Below, piece by piece: positions 41,001 through 48,623 of a stretch of DNA of 48,623 nucleotides; within the stretch, counting starts at the first letter, position 1, and each line of letters opens with the position of its first letter. Location of the stretch: the NCBI GenBank assembly GCA_021029095.1, contig JAJOHG010000190.1:1-48623 (forward strand). The letters run 5' to 3'. A program made the position numbers and the translations under genes. This stretch comes from Phellopilus nigrolimitatus (taxonomy: Eukaryota; Basidiomycota; Agaricomycetes; Hymenochaetales; Hymenochaetaceae). Below the pieces are notes generated by a model. That model was not told the origin of the DNA. It saw only the letters and a list, made by a program, of their open reading frames with translations, and searched no databases.

Positions 41001-41952
41001 CTCGATCTGAAGTTGAGTATCATGCGGGCGGTTGACATGCTATGCGTAACGTATTGCGAGAAGTTCGCGAGAGAGCGAGGAGAGATGGTGAGTTCTAATG
41101 TTCCGTCATGTGTTGGCAACGAATAAGTGTAAATTCGGTTTCTCTCAGGAAATGTCTATCTGTTCAAAGATCCTGGCTTTGACGACCTCCTTGCAGCCTT
41201 CAAATAAGGAGTATCTCTTGACTTTCGTCAACGGAGCCAGTCCAATTGCCAGGCGTATCGCTCAGTGGGTAGGCTTCGCCATGCTCACAGGAGATTACGG
41301 CGTGCAGCTCGTAAGATAATTTCCTTTGTACTTCATTTTCAAAAATTGATTGTAATCCTCAGGCTTCCGAGTACAATGATGGTCCTCCCGCCCTATCTCA
41401 TGTTATCGCGCTCCTCAGCACTGGCTCGGATAGCGAGATCCAGTCGGGTTTTTTTGACCTCCGTCGTAGCTCCGAAACGAACGATGAGTTCGACTATGTG
41501 GCATTAGGTCACCACGCCGAAGTCCTAGCGCGCGTGCTCATGAACATCCCGCAGTACGTCGAGCTCGAGTTGCAGGAGAAGGAGGCGCAGATGCGGGCGC
41601 GAAATAACGAGAGCTTCTCGAGCGTAAGCACTGATGGGGGCGAGAGTCCGGCGAAGAAGAACGCGCAGGAGTCGAAACTGGACACCGTCTATTTCTTGCT
41701 TAACCGGCTTGGCAACAAAATCGGTGAATCAACTTTCTTCTTTACTATCTCTGCTGTAACTTCGATACTGATATGGGTCGTTATATAGTTGATACGCGTG
41801 CGGCGCATCTCGATCGCTCAAACACGAAAGCGACGATCCAGCGCCTCGCGATGCGCATAAACTACCAACGCATGGCCTGTAGGGGCCGACAAACAGGGTC
41901 CAGCAAGCCGCGACAGATCGATGCGTACTTTGGACGGTCGTCGGCGACTTAG
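38051..41952 (+). CDS. Large nuclear protein resembling CANIN/SLF2 (Smc5/6-associated) family, with PIP-box-like ends
   Basis: Exons 38051-38773, 38841-39763, 39819-40510, 40567-41087, 41149-41310, 41363-41723 and 41789-41952 give 1181 aa in frame. The first ~830 residues are Ser/Pro/Lys-rich and disordered, with basic nuclear-localisation-type clusters (KKRKRA, PRKRAR). The last third is helical and folded: FTIPHLENAGDDSLVQLLKN, DLVGLTVVLQSGVFAMSDFP, ILRQICERHPF, LASEYNDGPPALSHVIALLS. This layout resembles the fungal CANIN (FAM178/SLF2-like) proteins that partner Smc6/Nse5; I am moderately sure only. Residues 11-18 (NQKVTDFF) fit a PCNA-binding PIP box with a TD dipeptide, and the C-terminus has PRQIDAYF. 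Inferred role: chromatin or replication-linked genome maintenance. Confidence 0.6.
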
Positions 41953-42397
41953 ATAGTGGAGCGGAGATTGTGGGGACAAGCTTTGTTTAACTGATAAAAA
42001 ACTTTATAGAATGACTTATTTTTCCCGTGTATTTCTTTTCACTTCTTCTGTTACTTTTTTTTTTTCTTTATCGCACCTACTGTAGACCATAACACTGTAC
42101 TTATGATAATGGCGCTGTTGTGAACACCGGGCGGATTGTTTGCCTCCAAGCATTTGACCTGATCTGCTCGCGGGACCCCATGCTCCATCCTGTGAGAATG
42201 CTTGAATTCTATTTGTTGAAAAGCTGATTCATGACGCACGGCGCTGAGCGCTCAAAATCATTAGTGAGTCATTTGTATCACGTCTTTGCTGTCTAATCTG
42301 ATGTAAACATTCTTCGATCATGCATACGCAGTTGTTATAAATGCCTGTCCTTGTTCGGCCCAACAGCACAGAAATTCCAACTTCTCAAGAAACGATA
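41953..42397. other. Intergenic region upstream of C4
   Basis: No gene. Contains a T-rich tract (42054-42065) and, at 42336, TATAAAT serving C4. Confidence 0.5.
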
Positions 42398-43491
42398 ATG
42401 AGCAAATCAACTGTTTTGATCTTGGGAGCAACAGGTAACGCTGGCTCGTCAATCGTGAACGCGCTCCTCGAGAGTTCCAGCTTCGTCAGTCGATCCTCCT
42501 CTTATTTTAGCATAAGCTTGACTACGTCCACTTAGAATGTGATCGCCGCCATACGTCCGTCTTCAGCATCGAAGCCTACCGTCGAGGAGCTCAAGTCGCG
42601 CGGAGTCGAGATTCGTATTGTTGACCTCGAGCATGCATCCCCCGAGCAGCTCGCCGAGGCCCTCCGAGGCGTGGAAACTGTCATATCCACTATCATCTAT
42701 TATGAAATACAACTTCAAAGGCCGCTCATCGACGCTTCTAAAAAGGCCGGTGTGAAACGGTTTATTCCGTGCGATTGGGGCACCGCTTGTGTCCCTGGGA
42801 TCAGGGAGATGTATGATCAGGTGAGAGCGTTTTGCTCTTTCCGCGCGTATATGCTCAAGCTGCTTATGATTGAATGACTCAGAAACTTGGTATACGTGAT
42901 TATGTCAAAGAGAAAGGTCTAGGATACACTTTTGTGGACGTTGGTTGGTGGTAAGACTCGTTTTTGATTCTCAATCCCACTGCTGATTAAACATCCCGAC
43001 TATCCACTGCCAGGCTCCAGGTGGGACTTCCGATCCTCGACCCCACAAAAACAGCTTTCCCGGCTTTCATGGATATCACTAAGATCATCTACCACACGGG
43101 CAACGTCAAAAACGCGGTTACGGACCTCCGTGACATTGGCAAATTTGTAGAGCGCATCATCCTCGATCCCCGTACGCAGAACCGTTACGTCTTCTGTTGG
43201 ACCGAAGAGATCACACAGAACGAGGCCTTTGCCCTCGCGAAGCGCATTTCCGGCAAGGATATCGAAACTGTGCACATATCCGAGGAGGACTTGCTCGCGA
43301 GGGCTCGCGATGCGGAGGGGATTATGAAGCCGATAATGGAGTACGCGGTTAGCGTATTCATTCGTGGTGATAACATAGTCGAGAACGCGAAGAAAGAGGA
43401 GTACGGGGGTGCACTGGACGCGAGGGAGCTTTACCCGGACTTGAAGCTGAGATCCGTGGAGGATTATGCTAAAGAACTGTATCTCAATTAG
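42398..43491 (+). CDS. NmrA-like NAD(P)-binding reductase, copy C4 (diverged)
   Basis: Exons 42398-42484, 42536-42820, 42883-42950 and 43014-43491 give 305 aa. Three of four exon lengths equal those of C1/C2 and all intron positions match. The Rossmann loop is VLILGATGNAGSSIVNALLE; later KKAGVKRFIPCDWGTACVPG, DIGKFVERIILDPRTQNRYV and LYPDLKLRSVEDYAKELYLN. Strongly diverged in the last exon (GLPILDPTKTAFPAFMDITK). It stands alone without A, B or D and may be the parental gene of the array copies. Confidence 0.85.
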
Positions 43492-45233
43492 CAGCTTTCT
43501 AAGAAGAAAGCAAGATTCACTGGCCCAGTAGCGTAATGAATGGCTAGCTGTTACTCGGATTAATTTTAAGAAAAGATTTCGTGAGCTAGTGTGCCAAAGC
43601 GCTGCGACAGTCATTGCTGCCGCATCGTAATCAATTTTCCTGAATTGAGCACCGTTACTTCCATATCGTGGACGTGAGCAGTGCCTTCATCTCTCCGCGA
43701 GGGTTATCTCAAGATAGCTCTAATAGCTGCAGCAGAAAGTATGGACTTGGAAGTCACAGCCCTTGTCAGATACAACAACGGAAGGTAAAATATTCGGCAG
43801 ACTTCAACGCATTCCTATGGACAATCGGGAACACGCAGCTCTTTTTTTCTTTTTTCTTTCTTGATAGTTTCAGTGCAATCTAGTGACTCATCAGGTACTG
43901 TAACAAAATGTAGGGAAGTTCGTGAAGACGAGAAGAATTGTCCAATTTGTTCACGCATGGTGAATTGTTGGTTCACCTTAAAGCGTCTTAGAGAAAAATC
44001 AGTCTAGATGAGTGCCCTTTGGCAGGTATAAACTTGAGAAAGAGGAGGTCCATAATCTGAATAGATTGAGTCTAAGGCTCACGTCGGATCAACTATACGA
44101 AGGCAGGGCACAAGGGTTTATTTACATATCTTACGAAACTCGACTAGTTTGATAACAGAAACTTAAAAGGTGAACGTAAGTCTGGAATGAAGAAATGAAC
44201 GTAGAGGATCTACAGCTTAAGATTGCTCGCCTGATGCTTGAATTTTGAGACGTTGGCAGCTCAACTTGTTCCGAAAACGTTCCGTTCACAACGGACCTTC
44301 CAAAAGACCTCAGTGCATTGTACGACAATCGTTATAATTACTCTCGGAGGGACTAGCATATATGCTTGTCCGTAATACTTTGGAGCTTCTCCGGCTTTTT
44401 CATTCTTTATTCTCCGGCAGGACTTGGCGAAAAGCTGTTTCTGGAAGGGCTTCATTCAAGTTGTAATTTCGATCCGAAAGTTGTTCTAGAAGGGAATGAA
44501 AAGCGGCGTGAGAAACACAAGGCTTTCCACGACTGTCCCGGACCAGGCACGATTCTCAGCAAGCTCCGTACCAGTATACCACTGCCACTAAGTATGGAAA
44601 GCGACATTAATATTTTGAATGCTCGCAATTTTATGGACCATGTTCTCATCCTCCTATTCTCAGAGTGTTAGATCGAGTAATAGCATCTTTTTTTTTTTTT
44701 TGCTTCTGCAAGCTTGATGGGCAACGATGGATTTCAGGGGCATACTATAGGTATTCAATAATGCGGCACCGCCTCAGCCACAATTATTGAACTCGGCTAT
44801 TTTTCAGGGTTTCGATCAGTCACGTGTGCCACTTCAAACCTTGCTCACGCGTCGTTGGTTGGCAATTTGGACCCGACTCCCTCAGGAAATCGTCTGCCAC
44901 TCAACAGAAGGAGGATAAGAGCTAGACCGTATTCCAAACATTTCCGGTGATGATGGCTGTAAAAACCCGAAGCCAGCCGTATCAAGTCTACGTCGCGTCT
45001 TGGAACTTCGAAGACCAAGGCTTGCTCGGAACTGCATTCAAAATTCTCTTCGTTGGCTCCCGGCATGGATGGTGAACCGTAATTCTCATACCCAGATCCA
45101 ATCTTGCAACTCTAGCCACTTTTTTTTCAGCCAGCGTCTCCGGTCAGTTTAATTTTCGGCACCTGGTCCGTCTGTATATATCCTCGAGTCGCTTTTGCTC
45201 TTGCACTTGTCGCGCTTGTCCCTCCACACAATA
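43492..45233. other. Long intergenic stretch
   Basis: No confident gene. One plus-strand frame (44420-44671, LGEKLFLEGLHSSCNFDPKV and on) reads somewhat like protein but has no recognised family, and no splice partners were found. A T13 run is at 44689 and a TTCAATAAT...ATTATTGAA stem at 44754-44791. TATATAT at 45173-45179 is the likely P450 promoter. Confidence 0.45.
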
Positions 45234-47245
45234 ATGGGTAACTATCTTTCTATTTCCAATTTTGTGGGTGGCTGCCTCGCAATTTATGTCGTCAAGAAGC
45301 TTGTCTCCATCGGCACTGCACGTCCACCACTCCCGCCCGGTCCTAAAGGCTTCCCGCTTGTTGGGAACATCCATGACCTTCCTGATCCTGCTGGAAAGCC
45401 CTGGCTGCACTGGAGAAAGCACAAGGATCTCTACGGCCCAATAAGCTCAGTGACGGTGCTTGGGCGGACTATCATCGTCCTCAACGATTACGACACTGCC
45501 GTCGAGCTTCTCAAGAAGGACAACTGTGCGGACCGTCCTTCGTTCCCGTTTGGGGGTGAGATGTATGTTTCTTGAGTCTTTGTGTCTCCTCAAGAGCTAA
45601 ATCGAGCATGCGCAGGGTTGGCTGGGAAAACTCGGTTTCACTGGCACGTTACGGCGACCGGCTCCGCCAGTATCGACGTAACTTCCACCAGTTTCTGGGA
45701 ACGAAGGCTGCTGTTTCAGGGCTCATACCGCTCTTGGAAGTTGAGACGCGTAGGTTCCTGTATCGTGTAATGCGGAATCCGTCCTCACTGCACGAACAAA
45801 TCCGGAGGTATATTCACTCATTTCTCGAGATACTTCGAATGGGATATCTGAAAATTTTGACAGGACGACAGGAGCTATTATCCTGAAGTTCTCGCATGGT
45901 TATACGGTCGGGGCAGAGGGCCCGGATCGCCTAGTTGATCTCGCGGGAGATTCTCTCGAAGAGTTTATGCTTTCTACCGCTCCAGGTTATTGGGCGGTCG
46001 ACGTGATGCCCTTCTGTAAGTTCTCAAATATCTGCACGGTCGCCCACGTTGTTTAACTATATAATATAGTGCGCTACGTCCCAAGCTGGTTTCCAGGAGC
46101 CGGATTTAAGCGCACCGCAAGAAAATGGCGCAATCACGCACACGAGTTTGTTGAGCGCCCATATGCGTTTGTGAAAGACCAGATGGCCAGGGGAACTGCG
46201 CGACCGTCATTTGTCTCCATGCTTCTCGAGAAGGCCGAAAGCCACTACGACGAATCATGTATAAAGTGGAGCGCTGCGGGCGTGTACGGCGGTGGAGCAG
46301 ACACGACCAGTTCTGCACTGTATACGTTCTTTCTCGTCATGACGCTGTACCCTGAAGTGCAACGCCAGGCGCAGGCGGAGATCGACCATGTGGTTGGCAG
46401 CCAACGGTTGCCGACGTTTGCGGATAGGGAGAAGATGCCATACATCGAGGCCGTGCTGAAAGAGAGCCTGCGCTGGAACCTCGTTGCACCGATGGCACTA
46501 CCGCATTCGGCTCTCGAGGAACGCGTGCATTGCGGGTATCTCATCCCCAAAGGCGCTACCATCATAGCAAACTGCTGGTATGTTCTGCTTCTACTTTTAT
46601 TTATCGTCTCTAGTAATGCGCATTGGCTAACTATCCACTGGTAACCGCAGGGAGTTTGGTCACGACCCGGATACCTACGTTGACCCAATGACATTCAAGC
46701 CCGAGCGCTTCCTTCGGTTGGACGGCCGCGAATCGGAGATGGACCCAAACAACTACGCCTTCGGCTTCGGACGAAGGTACGCAGCGTCTTTTATCAAACT
46801 CCTATCAAATACCGCTCGCTTCCATCACGTGCCGTCTGCGCTCTCGATGTCCCAATATTTATATCTGATCTGGTAACTTCTTGCTTACGCAGGCTATGTC
46901 CGGGCAAAGAGTTCGCGGACGCGTCGATGTGGCTGGTAATTGCGATGACGCTCGCGACATTGAACATCACAAAGGCACGCGATGCAACTGGGAGCGAGAT
47001 CACACCTGTTGCAGAGTTCCACAACGGGCTTATTTGGTTCGCTCCGTCTTCCATATCATCTTCCTCCAGTCTAACGTGCGCGGCCTTCCTTATGCAGCCA
47101 CCCAAAGGACTACAAGTGTGCGATCTCACCGCGCTCCGAGAAATCTGCGGTGCTAGTCTGGAGCATCGAGGAGGAACACCCATGTGAGATGGGCGATGCC
47201 AAAGAGCTCGAGCACGTCAAGTGGGGATACATCGAGAGTATTTGA
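45234..47245 (+). CDS. Cytochrome P450 monooxygenase
   Basis: Exons 45234-45562, 45616-45807, 45864-46015, 46070-46577, 46651-46776, 46893-47036 and 47098-47245 give 532 aa. An N-terminal hydrophobic segment (FVGGCLAIYVVKKLVSI) precedes the proline hinge PPLPPGPKGFPLVGN. The I-helix is AAGVYGGGADTTSSALYTF (AGxxTT-like), the K-helix ExxR is ESLR in VLKESLRWNLVAP, the PERF region is FKPERFL, and the haem loop is FGFGRRLCPGKEFAD with the axial Cys. Of the type found in O-methylsterigmatocystin oxidoreductase-like agaricomycete clans. ER-anchored oxidation of small molecules; substrate unknown. TATA about 60 bp upstream supports the start at 45234 over the Met at 45195. The last intron join gives GLICHPKDYKC and is the least sure. 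Confidence 0.9.
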
Positions 47246-47774
47246 TAAGAGGTATTAAACGCCTAGCTCACATGGATTCTTATATAGTATCATAGCGTTT
47301 GATAATATCTGCGTCAAACATCGATCATCCATGCTTGAATATGTCTACGTGTATGTAGTACATGTATCGCATGGGATGATTACTTTGTTGTCACTTTTTT
47401 CGTCACGGTGATGATCAGGAAATTCGAGTTCAGACACCGTGTGAACTCCATCAAATTTTAGTGATTGACGCGTCGGCTCTAAGTCCCATGGCAATAGCTC
47501 GAATTAGCTGTCTAGCCTGCTTCAAGTTGATGCGCCATTGATGAAAGACTTTTAGCGAGCGAGCGAGCTTTTCACCTTATCCAGGTCAGTCGTCAAACAT
47601 GGGTTGATTGTAGTGCTTGATGAGCCGCAGGTGCTAATCGATCTTTCAGACGACAAGATGTAGATGATCCATGCGGACTAATCATCCATCTACTACCCTC
47701 TGCTTTGTCTTTGATCCATAATTGAGAAGGGACCTTTCTGAGGTCCTGGCTATTCGTACTGTTCCTCGTCGTCA
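47246..47774. other. Convergent 3' intergenic region
   Basis: No gene seen between the P450 stop and the end of the minus-strand gene to the right. Confidence 0.5.
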
Positions 47775-48623
47775 TCATTCCTCCGAGTCGGTGTCGGTGT
47801 CGTACTTCAACTCGTAATGTAGGATATACATCCGGACACGACTTTCGATCTGCTGCGATAATGGTATGAGTTGGTCTCCTAGCACCGATTGCAAAGCTCT
47901 TTTACTCACTCGAAATGTCCTATCGATCTCAGTATCTGTGCGCCATTCGTTGTGAAGCATGTCGCGGACTTCGCGCAGTCTTTCGACGGCTATCTGCGTC
48001 TGCTCCTCGTAGTCTGGCCCACAAATGTCGACGCCGGCATAATCGACGAGGGTCTTGAAGACATCCATGACGCCATTGCGGTATGCCTCTTCCGCATACC
48101 TATCAACCAAGGCACTGACCATACTGCCATCGAAGATGCCTACGCGCACAAGCTGGCCAATCAGCGCGACTTTGGCTCGACCCACCTCTGGAAGCCTTTC
48201 TGGGCCCTTGAAGATATTGTTTCAGTTCGTCAGCCAGAGCACTTGTAATATATTCAAGACGGCTTACGTTTTCCCACCAGCAATCAAAATCATCTAGAAC
48301 GGAAGTGCGTATCTTATGCTTAACCTTCTCCGGGTCAACTCCTGCATCGACTTCCTCCATGACTTTGCGACATGATATCAGAGCCACCTCGTATGACTCG
48401 TGACAGCTCCGCATTCCTTGGAGGATATACGCAAGTGGCTTTTCGGTGACATAGTCCGTGTGGAACCATGCTGCGAGGTTGTCCACGAACTTCTTACCGA
48501 TGTGCTTGTTATATCTATCAGGGAATCCATGAGTTCCCTGTCTGTTTCTGCTGGTTCTTCTTCATCGCTCGATTCACTTTCAGACACCGAACTGGTGTCT
48601 TCAAATTCTTCATCGCTACCGGA
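47775..48623 (-). CDS. Unidentified helical protein, 5' end outside the window
   Basis: Partial gene on the minus strand. From the right edge: an acidic Ser/Glu stretch (SESESSDEEEPAETDRELMD), RYNKHIGKKFVDNLAAWFHT, EKPLAYILQGMRSCHESYEV, KIRTSVLDDFDCWWEN, then after a probable intron near 48260-48200 LPEVGRAKVALIGQLVRVGI, FDGSMVSALVDRYAEEAYRN and a C-terminus with YDTDTDSEE. The pattern of IGQLVRVGIFDGSM-type helices weakly recalls MIF4G/ARM proteins, but I cannot assign it. Exact splice sites are uncertain because frames shift at 48260-48190 and around 48510. Confidence 0.6.

Noticed and set aside
40673..41119. 148-codon minus-strand ORF
   Set aside because: Antisense to exon 4 of the large nuclear protein gene, whose exons join in frame across seven segments.
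43000..43614. 204-codon minus-strand ORF
   Set aside because: Antisense to exon 4 of the NmrA-like gene C4; the equivalent antisense frames in C1-C3 are shadows as well.

Overview
The window looks like nuclear DNA of an Agaricomycete (mushroom-forming basidiomycete). Genes are split by many short GT-AG introns of about 45-70 nt. The proteins are fungal: a Sct1/Gpt2-type acyltransferase, an eIF2B gamma subunit, a Sec14-like CRAL-TRIO protein with the basidiomycete-style GRRRKRDL tail, NmrA-like reductases and a microsomal P450. I see no tRNA, rRNA or CRISPR. All assignments come from reading motifs and rebuilding exons by eye; no database search was possible.

Layout. 1-14.9 kb holds host genes with decayed sequence between them: a glycerol-3-phosphate acyltransferase (+, 562-2941), degraded gene fragments (3.1-5.6 kb), a duplicated piece of a mitochondrial dicarboxylate carrier (6.0 and 8.3-9.4 kb, the latter truncated), a small TTA-flanked MITE (6.46 kb), a pyroglutamyl-peptidase I gene (-, 10.3-11.3 kb) and a CRAL-TRIO gene (-, 12.8-14.5 kb).

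14.9-37.7 kb is a rearranged multicopy array. Its unit contains an unrecognised ~150-aa protein (family A, 4 copies), an unrecognised ~135-aa protein (family B, 5 copies), an NmrA-like NAD(P)-binding reductase (family C, 3 copies here plus a diverged one at 42.4 kb) and a conserved TATA-plus-intron block without a convincing ORF (block D, 4 copies). Two near-identical halves (about 22.3-26.2 and 30.2-34.1 kb) form a giant inverted repeat with the single intact eIF2B gamma gene (26671-28368) in its loop. Broken 5' fragments of eIF2B gamma travel with two outlying copies.

The left side of this array is interrupted by a 4457-bp element (17843-22299). It has 29-bp perfect terminal inverted repeats, a 6-bp target duplication (AAAACC) and clustered subterminal 19-bp repeats. 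The uninterrupted target is still visible in the paralogous arm at 34098-34103. The element carries pieces of an HSP70 gene and, nested between two HSP70 pieces, a piece of ribosomal protein eL37. Both keep their introns, so the capture was at the DNA level, as in Pack-type transposons.

37.7-48.6 kb returns to host genes: a 1181-aa protein resembling fungal CANIN/SLF2-like Smc5/6 partners with PIP-box-like motifs at both ends, the diverged NmrA-like gene, a cytochrome P450 and the 3' part of an unidentified gene on the minus strand that runs off the right edge.
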